Below the pieces are notes generated by a model that was given only the letters and a program-made list of their open reading frames with translations, was not told where the DNA came from and searched no databases. A DNA stretch of 64,000 nt. Source: Scatophagus argus (Eukaryota; Chordata; Actinopteri; Scatophagidae). Of this stretch, positions 46,331-59,905 are shown one piece after another (the stretch's first letter is position 1; each line of letters starts with the position of its first letter). Position numbers and translations under genes: made by a program. The stretch spans positions 20,204,330 through 20,268,329 of the forward strand of contig NC_058497.1 of assembly GCF_020382885.2 (NCBI RefSeq), read 5' to 3'.

Positions 46331-49300
46331 TGTGAAACATCTCAGGCCGTTCTGGGCAAAGTTAGGAGGTGATGAGATCTCAGTTTTCTCTTCATTTCTA
46401 GAACTCTAAATATTCTAAACATTCCTTAAATGTTTCATTTTTACTTACATTGATTGATTGATGACGCTTGCCTCTTTAAATGCAGATGCTTACTTGGTAT
46501 CACCCTTGAGCACATGCTGCACAACTTAAAAGGATAAGGCTGCTTTGCTAGTTTTGGTAAAATGGCTTGTTCGTACAGATGTGGAAACGGACAGCTGTAG
46601 ACATGAAGAGGGGCGAGAAGAGCTCCTTTGTCGCACTGGGCTCGGCAACAAGTAAAAAGCAAACAAAAAAATTGCTGTGTGTGACAGCTTAATGAGAATC
46701 GGACCAGGGATTGGGTATGCAAATGTTCAGTTGGTTTTTCTAGGTCGTGCACAGTTGGCGTGCTTATACATGTGGACCCACAAAGATCTTTGCTCTCTCA
46801 CTCATGTAGTAGCATCATTTGGCCTTTAGTTTGAGGTTTTTAATTACCCCTGAGCCTTAGTGCTGTACCAGATACTAACAGACCGCTGGCCGCCTCGCCG
46901 ACGCCCAGATGCTCTCTCTTCTCTCTTCTTCCTCTGCTCTTCCTCTCCTTTGGTGTCTGCCCTGTAGATAACAACCAATCAAAAGGAAAAATGAAAAATA
47001 GCCTATTCCCGTGTGCCACAGAGCTCCACCGTCCAAAAACTATTAAAAGCACGTCAGCGAGCCACGCTGTTGCACCTTCTTTTATTACAACGAGCACAGA
47101 CGCTGTTGTTTATTTTGAGTCGATTCCACACACCATCCTGCTGCTGTAATTCACTGGAGTGTATGCACCAAGTGTGTATTCATCTGGATTTTGAAATAGT
47201 CCCCATATTCTCTGTATGCTCCTTTTTGGCAACAAAGTGAGAGTATATACTGTATATTTGTGATCTGTTTTCAAAATATTTATGTCTTCAGGCTGAGTGC
47301 CACAGCAAGTGTGGGAAAGATAAAAGAGTACTGAAGAAAGGCCTGATAGATTTTTTGTTTTTGGTCTTTTAATGAGACTCCTTGACAATAAGACAGAGTA
47401 ACTCCATCTTTACCTTTCGGGTACTGTTTGCTTCTAAGAGCTACTGGTTGTAAATTTCAGCTAAAGGCAGCAGCGTGTTAGTGACTTCTGCAGACAAACG
47501 TGTTGGCTCCCATCCATCCAGCGTGGCAGCAATAGAAACCACTTGAGAACAAGTTTTGTGATTGTTCAAATTAAATACTACAATGAAAATAAACATTATT
47601 GTTCATTGTTTGTTCTTTATTGTTTAAATCATTTTAGGTGAGGTGCTTTTCTGAAACAGTGGCTTACTGTTAGAATCATGTTGCTTAAAAAGGATTTAGA
47701 GACAATGTTTGACGTTGAATCTCTGGTACCAGAAGCAGCTCTTTTCTGAGCTTGAGGCTATTTTGTTTCTAGTTTGTATTAAATACCACCAGCTATCCTC
47801 CTCATTCTCATTCAAAGTCAGATTACTCCTTCAAGGCCTGCCAGTAATATGGGTTAATTGTTCTGGATGGCTGGATCACTTCCAAGCAGTTCATCCAATT
47901 TCCATTTAAATTGAGCTATCGGAGCGTGACATGGGCGCTGCTCGGCCCGGCACTGTTGCCGACAGGCGACACTGGCCGGGATGCAGAGAAACCTGTTTAC
48001 AGGTCATACCGGAGACTCTCAAGTGGCTCGCAGCAAATGGAATGCAAGCACAAACCTTGCTGGTTCTCTCAATGGGGCTTTAAGAGGGAACGGAGAAAAA
48101 ACCTCATATAATCAAACCGGTCAAGTGCATATGGATTGTTGTATATTCAGTCTCAGATTGGCTGTGGCTCCTATTGTGGCCCAGCAGTCTGAACAAATGA
48201 GGAGGACATGTTGCTCCTGGTTTCTTTCTTCATCTTCTGCTCTCTGGTGATTCTTATCTTTTAAATGAGAGCTGCACTCCCCCTTGTCTTCCTCCTCCAT
48301 TTAGCTCTTAAAGCTGAAATTTTGGCACCAAGATACAATTTTTTTTTCATTTTGCTACCGCTCTGCAGGATTCATGTCACATAATTTCTCAAACTACTGC
48401 TGTTAGATTTTACCTGTTGATTTAATGCTTCTTTCTCTTTCATAACACGTGGACTGTAATGAGCCCTGATTATTTCTTCCCACTGTTGTTGACACACACA
48501 TCTTTTTTTGGTCTGGGTGTGAAATCAAGGCGGTGCACTTCATTTCAACAGTGTGAATAAATCATCTTTCATTGTACATGTCATGCTGATGAACATATGA
48601 ACATCAAAACAAACATTCCTTTGAATGTAAGAGGGACAGTTAATCAAATACACCACAGGACTCTTTTGTTGCTTCAATCTTTCTTTTCTTTCTTTCCACA
48701 CTCCCACTTCTGATTGCACATTTACATGAGAGGTAGAAATGTCTGAAATCACAAAACCTTCAGTCCATATAAAAGGCTGCCCATGACATTTTGTGAATAA
48801 ATCAACAAAAAGGATGAACAGTAGAGGGTGGTAAGGCAACATGACGCAATCTACAACAACATGAAGAAGAGAAGGAGCGAACGGAGCTCTCATTTTAGAG
48901 ACACACTCAAATTCAACTCCAAAACAAGAAAAGGAGAAGAATCAAAAGGTCATTTAACAATAATCGTATTGTTCTGACCTCATTAAACAGCCTTCTAACC
49001 TCATGGATGAAAAAAAAATATATAACTCATTTTGCTAACTCACTTTTTCCACTAATCTAAAGCCAGAAGTAGCCAGAGAAGACATACGGTATCTGTCAGT
49101 TATATGTTCACATATTCATGTTACTTTGCAGTATATTTTCACACAAAATAACAAGAAACAAATACACATTTTGATTGTGTTGATAATAATAATTTCAGTT
49201 GCATGAAAGGAGCTAAAAATCTCTTTATCAGGCAGCAGACAAGATATTTTTGAAGAGACTCTAAGAATCCTGAAAATACTTTCAGAGAAGCGGAAAGCGT

Positions 49301-50154
49301 TCTAAATGACCTTCTGCATTAATTTTTTTTATAAGATTCGATGCTTAGCTCTGTCTCCGTCGATCCTTTTTATTTAGTTTTTCCTCCAAAAGAAAATAAA
49401 CATGGTTCAAGGGTTGGTTGAAAAACTTTCAAATGATGGTCCACCCTCCCACCTCCCATCCCCCTTCGTCCCATCGCCTCTTTGTGACTTCAGTGTAATG
49501 GTAATGCATGAGAGGCAGCCTCCTGCCTCACATTGCTTCCACACATCACAGAGGCAGCCCCTGTGCTCAGTGGATCAGCTTGGATGGCTTGCATCAGTCA
49601 CACCCCCACCCTCACCCCAGACAAGCCGGCCCAACTTCTCATAAAGTCCGCACCTCTCTGTATCATCGATTCGTTCCCTTCTAGAAATGGGCCCCATGTC
49701 ACACATATTGTTTCTAGATTGAAAAGGAGTTAGCCAACATCTGCTGTAAATCATGAAGTCCCATTAAGCAGAGGGATCATTTTGCCACCAGACACCAGCT
49801 CTCTCTTTCTCTCTCTCTCTCTGTCTCCTTGTCCTGGGTCAAACCATTGTCTTTGTTTCAAATTCTTGTTTTCCCTTAGCAGGCCGGGCCCTCCATCACT
49901 GTCTCCACCATCACAGGGAGGACTCTGGTTTGTGAACACAATGATGTCAGGTACAACATTAAAACGTTTAACCAAGTGGAGGGCACCGTGACCTCACACT
50001 ATCAGTCAGGTCAGGATGAGAAAATGGAGGTCACAACACACAAACACATATTATTCTAAGACATTAAATGACACTGAGAGGCAGGGAAGGTCAAATCCAC
50101 TTAGGCTCATATTTGACCAATTTCATCTCTGTGTGGCTCTCCTTTAATTGAGTT
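46331..50154. other. Intergenic region, no gene recognised
   Basis: No exon could be supported. A GC-richer island at about 47920-48060 (GGGCGCTGCTCGGCCCGGCA) and a mixed-composition block at 46840-47110 stand out from the AT-rich background. They are candidate regulatory sequence only. Polypyrimidine CT repeats lie at 49798-49825. Confidence 0.45.
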
Positions 50155-51113
50155 AAAGGGTCAGTTCACCCAAACCTGATAATACCCCTTGTGGTATCTA
50201 GCCATGAAGACCCCCCAAAACATTTCACAAGCTTTAATGAATTCATATCCAATATCACACTTTGTAAAGGATAATGACTGTATGATGGAAATATCAATTG
50301 ATAATTATTAAATTACATCATAAAACGTCCCATAAGAGATGTGTTAGCTTGCTTGCTGACATGGTATGGCAAAGGTTTAAAATGCCAGATATGGCCAACA
50401 GCTTGTTCACTGCTCGTCAAACAAAACCCTGAAGGAGGATGCAGTTGTCCTGGCAATCAGTCCACTTGTCTCCATGATGGAAGAGCAGGTCAAAATCTTG
50501 ACTGATGTGGTCATTTCAGCTGCATTTGTATTCCAACCAAACCAAAATACAAACAGAGACATTGAAAAGGGACTCTCCACTCCATCCGTTTACGTGTATT
50601 CCACTAAAGTCCACTCAGACGTGACTGGTCAGTGCTACTCAGACTACAAACAAACCAGACGATTAATATCAATATCATATTAAATATGAAGCTGTCGTTA
50701 GCGGTTGGTAAGTTTAGTTTAGCGTAAGAACTGTAAACATGGGACAACAGTTAGACTGGATCTGAAATTTTAAAGATCACAACTAAACTTCTCTCTTGTT
50801 TTGCTTGGTCTGTGCAAAAAAAAAAAAAAAAGGGTCAAAAACGACAGTGATGATTTTTAGTCTATATAATGCATCATATACAAACAATCTTTACTGAGCT
50901 TTAGAGATGCTAGAATAGGGGTTTACCATTGGACAGAGCTAGGCTAGCTGTTTCCAGTCTTTTTGCTAAACTAAGCTAAACAGCTGCTGATTGCATTTCT
51001 AATTTCACAAAATGTTGAACTATCCCTTTAAAATCAAAACCATCGTCATGGCTTGTTACCAATTATCGGCAAATGAGAAACATGTTTTTGTGATTTTGGT
51101 GAACTGACCCTTT
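50155..51113. mobile_element. Composite MITE with near-perfect terminal inverted repeats
   Basis: The left end, AAAGGGTCAGTTCACCCAAA (50155-50174), and the right end, TTTTGGTGAACTGACCCTTT (51094-51113), are inverted copies that differ at one position in 20. The interior codes for nothing recognisable. It contains a piece of a second fish repeat at about 50900-51030 (GACAGAGCTAGGCTAGCTGT, then TTTCCAGTCTTTTTGCTAAA). It is a non-autonomous DNA element with a nested insertion. Confidence 0.75.
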
Positions 51114-53172
51114 GAAATATTGCCCATAAGTCCAGAGGGGCAATTGAATTTCTGTTAAATTTGTTGTTACACTAGTGCTTTTATAATTGTGTGAAAACAC
51201 ACAAAATCTTCTGTAAAACCGGTAAAAACAAACACATGACTGTTATGTATCTCCTACACACTATAATGTATGTTAGTGCAGGATTTCATGCACCACGAGT
51301 CAGCTTGTGAAAGACTAATTTTGATCCAGACTCCTACATTAGCAGTTCCCCTTGAGCTGCCCTTGACTTGAACGCACTGAGCCTGAGGCACTGGGCCGAG
51401 GGCTGGGCTCCCCCCCGGGCTCCCCTCCCCCAAGGACACTCAGCAGGTTGCCTGCATGTCTGCCTGCAAAAAAAATAAAAATAAAAAAAATACATGTCCA
51501 GATACTTCTATTGTTCTGCACTCTGATCTTCACACAGGTTGCTAAAACAAAGCCCTCCTATTAATATTTATAGCCCCTCTGATGGGATGGGATCAATGGA
51601 GAGAGGAGAAAGAGAAGGGAGAGTATGACTGAATAATCATCATCCATCTACTTCGAGCCATCTCGCTCTCTCTTACCTCCTTCTCTCTGAAGTAGAAGTG
51701 ATGTTTTAGAAGGGAATTCAGCATGTGAGCAAGAGATGGAAATTTGGTGCGATAGGAGAGAGAAACGGCTGCTGGCTGTCACCTGACAGGGATGTTATTG
51801 AGTTATTTTTGCTACAGTTTTTTCTTTACATTAGCAGCTCAATAAAGCGACAGAGCAGAGAGTGTACGAATGTTTTCCTTCATATACTGGATGTAAGTAT
51901 ATCCATCTGTACTGACATCTGTTTAAATCCTAGGCGTATTTTACTTGGATCTGTTGACTTACATTTGACATTATTTCTTTTCTTTTCCCTGCTGAAGATG
52001 TGTGGGGGAGTGTTAGAGTGTGTTTATAACGGTCTCCTGGTGTCTTCATTGGCAGGCCCAGCATGGTGGATCTCCAAGATGAAAGCCTGACAGCCTGAGT
52101 CAGTCTGCTCTGCGTCTACAGTAGGTGGGCATGCTGCCCAGTGCTCAGTAAGCGAATTAGGTGGGCAGAACGCCCAGCGCTGCCCCTCTTGACTGACAGT
52201 GGCCCTGCCGAGCGGTCTTTAACTGCACAAGGAGAAAGTTATTAATCAGATGTGTTTGCTTCTTCCAGCTTTTCCTGCAAAGGAGGAGGAGGAGGCAGAG
52301 GGGGGCAGACATGGCCTGGTGATGAATGCCCTCACTTCTACGTGTTTCAAAAGTACAGTTTATCCATGAGGAATGGAGCAGCTTGTACATGGGCTGAGAG
52401 GAAATTGCCTTTTCCTTTGACCTGCAGCCAAGGGTGAGGAAGTGAATGGAAAGCGATATGAGAGTGTCTGCCCTCTGAGGTGATGAATACGGTGCAAATT
52501 AGAGGAAGAGGCCTTTCAATCTCCAGCGCTTTGGCTTTTCCCATTCTTACCGCTTGAAATTGTTTTCTGTCTTTTGCTCCACAGCCCATTCCTGCCTCCC
52601 TCATTTTTTCTTAATCTTTCTTGCTTTTTTTCCTTCCATTTTTATATCTTCCCCATCTCCACTTCCTCCCTCACTGCAGCGGGGTTGTGAGGGTGTGCGG
52701 GTTGACAGGTTGAGCTCTGGGAGGTCAGGAGGGCAAGGGCAGCATTTGCAGATTGTGGGACAGAAAGCTGAGACAGCACGGCCTTCAGTGTGAACACAGT
52801 GTGCTGCAGGACTCGCGAGGCCATGCGGAGTCACAGAGAAACGTGACCTTGAGTCGTGAGCAGAGAAAAAATCAACATGAATCCATTGGACTGGTGCTTG
52901 CAGGCCTCAGTGCCCCACGCATGTGAGCACTTATTGGCATATGGCGTTTGGCTCAAAATGGATTAGACGGAGCCCCTGATGAATTATTGTGAAAACACAG
53001 GATATTGCACTGCACTGCTGAGAGATAAACAAATTAGTGTTTTTATCATGTCTGCGATTAATTGATATTCATGAATGCAGCATTTCATATGCAACAAATG
53101 GTTTGGTCCAATGCTAAAGATTTAAATTTGGATTATTAATTACTGTTATCACAATTCAGTGGACAGACACTC
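51114..53172. other. Intergenic region, no gene recognised
   Basis: No supported exon. It contains short A-rich runs (51470-51490) and GGAGGA-type repeats near 52277-52295. Open frames of 60-120 codons occur on both strands without domain or splice support. Confidence 0.5.
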
Positions 53173-53180
53173 TTGTGTGT

Positions 53181-53215
<35 letters not shown>

Positions 53216-53530
53216 CGCGCACATATATTCCTGTAGTTGTGGAGACAAAAATCTGCTTGCACCATCACATTGTGAGGACCCATTTTACTTATGGGGACAA
53301 AATGCCACACAAAGGTCCCCACATTGTATATCATTAAATATTAGGATGAAGATATGCTGTAAGGTTCAGTTGAGGTTAGGGTTAGGTTAAGATAAGGGTT
53401 AGTATTAGGCAAGTAATGTTGATTGTTATGGTTAGGTGGTGGTTAAGCCTCCAGAAAATGAATGTAAGTCAATGTAATGTCCCCAAAAATGATGGAAACA
53501 TGACTTTGTCTGTGTGTGTGTGTGTGTGTG
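53173..53530. repeat. Fish interspersed repeat with telomere-like core, flanked by (TG)n
   Basis: The element runs from one (TG)n tract at 53173-53211 to another at 53511-53530. Between them are TTGTGAGGACCCATTTTACT and GGTCCCCACATTG, then GTTAGGGTTAGG words near 53376-53405, then ATGTCCCCA. This layout is a common dispersed repeat in fish. It is not a telomere or a fusion site. Confidence 0.75.
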
Positions 53531-56500
53531 ATTAATTTGAGCACCTGAGATCCATAATCTCTTGTTTTATCCTGCAATAATACTGCAAACCCCAAAACTA
53601 CACAAAGTACCCAGCTCAGAGCCTGTGGGACATGAATCTTTGAATCATACGTGAGTGGAATAACAACACTGTACTGTCTAACAAGAGCCTGATGGACTGC
53701 TTTAAAAATACATGTGATTCCAACTGGACTCCATCTTTATTTGGAGCCAGTCCTGCTGGATTGACACTGACGATGACCTGGGGAAAAGAGCTGGCTCTGC
53801 TGTGTTTTCTTTCAGTCTCAACACTTTGTGGTTAAAATTATTCCACATAGAACTAGATGTTTTTGAGGAACTCTGCTGTGTTTATACAGTGTGTGTGTGT
53901 ATATATGACAGCCTTTCACTAATATGTGAAATTTAGCAAAAGCTCTTTGGAGGCACAACTAAAAACTTGACATTTTCAGTCCCCCACAGAGCTGTTGGCA
54001 GGTAAAACTTGGCTGATGGTTAACACCCACAAACCTTAATTTTAGCTTCTAGTCAAAATGCAGGTTTCAGATCTTTCACACAATGCATCAGGTTGGATTA
54101 TGCATTGCTAAAATCAATATAAAACACAACACATATTTTTGAATTTTCTGTTTAATACTGAAGCTATAAATCTACTTAATTTCACTCAACTGTGTCATTA
54201 GTTCACATGTTTCGGCCAATATTGTATAGTGTTTCCAGCATATAAAGAAACCATTTCAAATCATTTTAACAGAACCAATATTGGCTGAAAAAATGGCCAA
54301 AAATGATGGAACACAAAACACACGGAGACAAGCATCCAGCAGGGCAGCAGCATACAACTTACAATAAAACTTACAATAAAACATTTTTATTAATGCACAT
54401 ACAGTATAACCTCTGTGCAGCCATTGCAGTCGGTTGCTTTCTCCTCAGTTTCATTTCAGTCAACTGCAGACAACCCACTGCAGTTTTTGCAGAGACCCAA
54501 AATGTCCACATGAGCCAGCACTTGTGGACCTTGGTGAGGAAAAACACCCTTTAAAAAAACATCTTCAGCTGCTTGAGCTTTAACTCAACATTTCTGGTAT
54601 CAAGAAATGAATCCAAAATGTCCCCTTTTTAATTCGGCGGGGGACTTGAAAATAATCCTTAAACAATTGGGCACCAGAGGTTAAAAGTGAATCATGGCCA
54701 CACACGTATTATGGAGTTTTGCTGGCTTCAACAGGTGTTTTGTATCCCAGTCAGAAAGTCAAAAAGACTCTGTTTGACCCTCACCAGCCACCATACGTTA
54801 CAGTTAGCCAGTAGCTGTTTGTGTGCACAGTGTGTGGCTGCACTTCTTCTCTTTTCTGAGTAGATTTGATTGATACTATCTGCAACAACACTGTCTTGTT
54901 TGGATACAATGAGATCTGCTATCTGTAGATATGAATAACAAAAGAGACTTAATTTATCATTGCCGGAAAAAAACAAATCACCCAGCACCCGAGTATGGAA
55001 TAAATTGTTTTCCTCAGCACAAAGGAGCCTGTGGAGAGACTTCCAGATTGTTCTTCCAAAGTAAGTTTGTCTCTATTGTGTATCTTAGGAAAGTGTTGCA
55101 CTCAGAATCACTTACACACCTGTCTATGACTGGCTGCATGTAGTTTTCATGGCAGATGTAGGAAGTGGAACATTGAAAGCTACTCCTCCCCGGACTCTTG
55201 ATTAGGTTTAATATGGCATCGACAATTTCTGTACTTGTAACTGTTTAAATCTTCAAATGAAGGTTGAAGTCATCTGAAACTCACCCGGTCTGAAAACAGG
55301 CCTCTCACACATCCTTTAAAAGAAACAATTAGAGATCTCAGCTGTTAAAATGAAAACGCCGGTTTATATCATGTTGCTTACTCTTTTCATTTTTACTTCT
55401 GTGACTATTTAATAATGCAGCTGATTATTACACTAAATTTGTCCCTATTTAGAGAAAAAAAACAGCTGCCGAGTGAGTGCACTTCTCTCTTTTTCCATCT
55501 AGTGCTCTGGCTAATTGATACCACCATGCTGTTTCTTTTTAAACATGTGTCTTTGAGCTGTGGCACGTGGCGCAAATTTCCCACAGTGTGTTTTAACCCA
55601 AGCACATTCACACAGCCTGTAGTTGCTCATTTAAGGATACTGAGATTGTACTCTATTATCATTCTTGAGCCTGAACTAGGGATGAACCAGCAGTTATGAT
55701 GGATTAATTGTCTTACAGAACAACTTCCAGTCATCAGAGAATGAGTGTTTGATGTTGTGTGGGACTTTCTCTTTCTTCCTTAGTGTGTTGTTCTCTAACT
55801 ATGCTTGTAGCAGTGAGAAATCATGCAGTCAGACTCTCTCTGGGCAACTACTTCCCTGGGAGATGTTGCTTATTTTCTGAATTGCATATGAATATGTGTG
55901 GAGTAAAAGATTGGAGGCTGATGATGATTTATGGTCAGCTGGGAAGCTGCAGCTGTGATTTTCCAAGAGTGCACATACAGTGGAAGTGAATGTATAAATA
56001 TGCAGCAGGTTTCCTCTTTGCATTTTGTGATGGCTACAAAGTGCTTTCTCTGACTTTTTATTTTTAAAAATAATATTGTAGTTTTGTACAGTTGCTGAAA
56101 CTCCCTTACTTTTGTAGTACCACTCTCATATCTGTCTAGTAAAAATGCATGTATTATTTAGTATTACTTGCCTTTCATATATATCAAATAGATATGAGAT
56201 TCTCCTCATATAACTCTCGACAAAAAAGCAGATAAAAATATTTCCTAAAATGTCATGTATAAATCATCACACATGTATTTTCAGTGTAATGTTGTTACCT
56301 TGATCTCCTCTTATCTCTATAAAGAAAAAGAAAGACAAAACAAAGGAAATTGTGGACATTCAGGTGTGCTGACACGTGTGTAAATAATGCCACCCTGGTA
56401 AATGTTCCATACATGACTAAAATTAATTTTGTATCATGATTTGCTCAGATTTCCAATCATTTGTGACTTCTGGTCCCTTTTTGGAGGAGGACCTGTGCCA

Positions 56501-58245
56501 CCTCAGCCTTCACCTCACTTGTATGTCTTAAATCTACTGTGTTGTCCTTTTGGTTTTGCCTGTCTGAGCGTGTAGTGTAGTGACACATCCACTGGGACAG
56601 CAGACAGGAGGTTAAAGCAATTCACCATGGAAGAAACTGGAGCCTGCTTTGGCACCAGTGCAGAATGGGCAGAAACAAGCATGGATACCAGATGGCAGGG
56701 AATCTGTAATTACAATTCTCTGGTGCAAAATGAGCCACTGTTGGAATGAAATCTTACTTCAGATATCCTGCTTGTGAAAGTCTTTGTTTACTTGGCAGGA
56801 GGTTCAGCAGTCATCCCATAGTTTCTTTTAAGTGCAAGTTTTTTTGTTTTCGGTGTCTGCTGAAGAGTTCAAATGTTTAGCACCGTTAGACTGCAGCAGT
56901 GTGAGTGCTGGTGTCCGCCACTGTCTTTGTGGAATGGTAATTACCAGCCTAATCAAAAACAGAACGGAGATGGACAAAGACAGCTGAACTGAATTTAAAT
57001 AGGATGAGCCTATAATGGCTCCCAAATGGAGTGTCAGGTTTGTGCTCACCCCAGAGGGACTCACCTGTGATTTAGCCTCCTTACTGTGTGTATGTGATGG
57101 GGTGGCATTGTGGCATCGCCTGCCCCCCCTCCCCTGTGACCCCGAATGCTCCCTCTTCCATGGGAGGCTGCATAATTGTCTAATTAAATGGAGAGACAAC
57201 AGCCCCAGCATACCTCATTAAAGACATCGCTCCATCAGCTCCGGCCTTTCCATTTCTTTTAAAGGCCCTCCTCATCCTGGCAGGAAAGGTCAGACAAAGT
57301 AAAGTCTTAGGGATTGTTGTGTAGCTCTCTGACATCACTCCTCCTAGAGTATTGATAAACATTCATCCTATGAATATATGGAATAAAGAAATGATAATAA
57401 AAATAGAATGAAAAGAGAATTTAGCTAACTTGCTGGATTGCCTTGATTGATAAGGTGACTCATAAACAAACAAACAAATATGGGAGCGCAGCCCAGAGGG
57501 GGCTACCATACAGTACAGTACTGGAACTGGAAATGGTGTTAAGTGGTGTGCTGCTACCCTGCAAATAAAGTGACTGCAGTTATCATTTTTGTATTAATGA
57601 GGCATACACCACTGAAGAATTATTTCAACAGATAAATGGGCCTGCTTTGAGCTGCTTATAAATGAGGCTAGCTGAGCAAAAGATTCCCGTGTGACTTCTC
57701 TTAGTTCTCAGAATGTAGAGAAATAATTAACTTGGAGATGACACCATCGCAGATGCATTATAAAATAATTCAGGCACACACTTAACTACATCGTGCGGTG
57801 TTTAATAGGTTATTTTGTAAAGGTGTTTCCTTTTTATTTCATCATCAGTATAATCTATAATTTTGTATGTACTAAAGTGTAAAGTGTAGATAAAATGTTG
57901 CATGGTGTAGTTTTTTTTATTAGGACAGAAGCCAACTAGAAAAATAACAGTAATGAATGTACAGCAGCTGTATTGGATGTTTTGGCATAATCAGTGAGTT
58001 TTTATTTGTTCCAGTTTCAAAACTACATGTAAATCCATGTGTAATTCTCTTGAACAAGTGTGTTGGAGAGCATAAAGATACGTGTCTCAGAATAAATAAC
58101 TTTGGTGTCTTCATGGTTGTAAATGATCCTCTGTCAAATTTACACATCTCTCTCCGTTCGGCTGATGCTAAATGTAACCTTTCCAAGTACAATTATTTAT
58201 GAAGTCTACAAACACATCTCCCCGCTTGCCATCCTTTTGGTTTCC
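53531..58245. other. Intergenic region, no gene recognised
   Basis: No exon could be supported. A tandem duplication of about 14 bases (ACTTACAATAAAAC) lies at 54358-54383. The block at 57000-57310 has mixed composition, low simple-repeat content and TAATTAAAT-type words, and is a candidate non-coding element. Conservation is untested. Confidence 0.45.
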
Positions 58246-58248
58246 CTC

Positions 58249-58274
58249 ACATATATATATATATATATATATAT
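58249..58274. repeat. (AT)n microsatellite
   Basis: A perfect AT dinucleotide run of about 13 units lies in intergenic DNA. Confidence 0.9.
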
Positions 58275-59654
58275 CATAAATATTTGAGAGGAAGGATGTC
58301 AGAGGTTAACATATGTCCCATCTGAAATGTCAGTGACCAGCATGCTGTTGACAAAGCACCCCAGCACTTTGTCTGGGATGCAAGACTCTATTATGGGTAT
58401 TGTTTAATCTCCTGGCCTGACATGAACATGGCTGCCCTGAATGTGTACTCAGACAGGATTGGTTTGTTCATCCAGGTATCTTGCATGCCTGGGAGAATGA
58501 AAGAAACCAGTTTTTGTCAGCTGTTGATGCAGAGTGGCTCTGTAACCTGTCATAAAATCAAACACTCAGCCTGACATCCAATCTACTCATGATGTTGGAC
58601 TCCATAGATTTTGTGTCAAGGTCTAAAAGTGGCTGCTTGAATTTTGCTTTTGGGTTTCCAGCCAACACAAATAATCTTCTTCTTCAGAGTGACAGCTTGA
58701 GACAGTAGACTGTGTTAACTACACTTGAGGAGCTTTATAAAAAGTCTGCTGTCTTGAGGGACGGGGATGTGGTTAAAAAAAGGGTCTGAGATTGAAAAAT
58801 AACCAAGTGTCTTTCAAGGAGCATCTCCGAGACAGACATACAGCGTGGCTTTGCTTCATGCAGTGTTTTTATTAGTTGAACCCTGGCTTCACTTTCCGAC
58901 TTTGAGAGTTAGTTTCTGCTGTTGCAGCAAATACACAAACTTTCTGCAATGAGTTCTGCCTTGACAGCCGTTATAAGTGACTTCCAATAAAAGCCTTACT
59001 CAATACTTACACTTCTCTACCATTTTGGTACTTGTCCAGAAAATGAATTTAGTTCCTTGACCCCGTGTAGGAAAATTAGCTAAATTCATATTAGCTGCTC
59101 CACAGCCTCTTTGAAACAGGAATAGTAAAAGAGTCCTTTGTTAGAGGCTGTACAATAAATGACTAAACTAAGGTTTAGGGCTTGCTTTATGTGAATGATA
59201 TTGTTTATGTATTTACCCCTGATGTTGATGGATGATTGGGGCTTTGTTGTTTTAGCTAATGAATAATTCATTACTAGAATGTGTTTCAGAAGTTGGCTCC
59301 TTTACAAAAATACTGACTTTGTTGGGGATAGTTATTCTAATTAAAATGGGAAGGTGCAGTCAGTTCAGGTGACACAAAGATGCTAATCAGCTGAGCACAG
59401 TGTTACCTGCTCACCGCAAATACCAGCTCATGTCAAACAAACATTAGCTTATAAGATTAAACAGGTGAAACCCTGCATGTCTTATTTTCATTATTACAGT
59501 GGAAGAAAGTCTTAAAGAAGCATCTGAATCAACAGCTTTTTTGGCCTGACTGTGTTGTCCTCTTGATCAAAGGATAATAACATTTCTGAACAGCTTTAGA
59601 ATCACGGCCAAAAAATGCACATTAATTGCATTAATGTGATGCACACTGTGGTCT

Positions 59655-59905
59655 GCAAATTAATTTAGTGATTGATTAATCATTTCAATCATTCTCTAAA
59701 ACAAAAATGCCAAAGATTCATAAAATTCAGAAATTCGCAATGCTGGTTTAAGTTTCTAAAGTGTCAGTGGCTGCTTTTCTAACTTTTTTGTGATTAATGT
59801 AAATTAAATATAATTGCTGTCAGTCGGTTAAAACAAGACATTTGAAGGAGTTGCATTGGGCTCTGAGTAATTTTATAGCATGATATTCATCAACAATTAA
59901 TAGCT
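59655..59905. repeat. Decayed fish interspersed repeat
   Basis: The order GTGATTGATTAATCATTTCA, CTCTAAAACAAAAATGCCAA, AAAACAAGACATTTGAAGGA, TTGGGCTCTG, AACAATTAAT matches a dispersed fish repeat that I recognise by wording; I cannot name the family with confidence. Confidence 0.6.

Noticed and set aside
53376..53405. Telomere-like GGTTAGGG repeats
   Set aside because: Imperfect and few, and embedded in a common dispersed fish repeat between two TG tracts. Not evidence of a telomere or a chromosome fusion.
56828..57211. Minus-strand open frame of 127 codons
   Set aside because: It overlaps a block that looks non-coding in texture. No domain, and no matching exon nearby.
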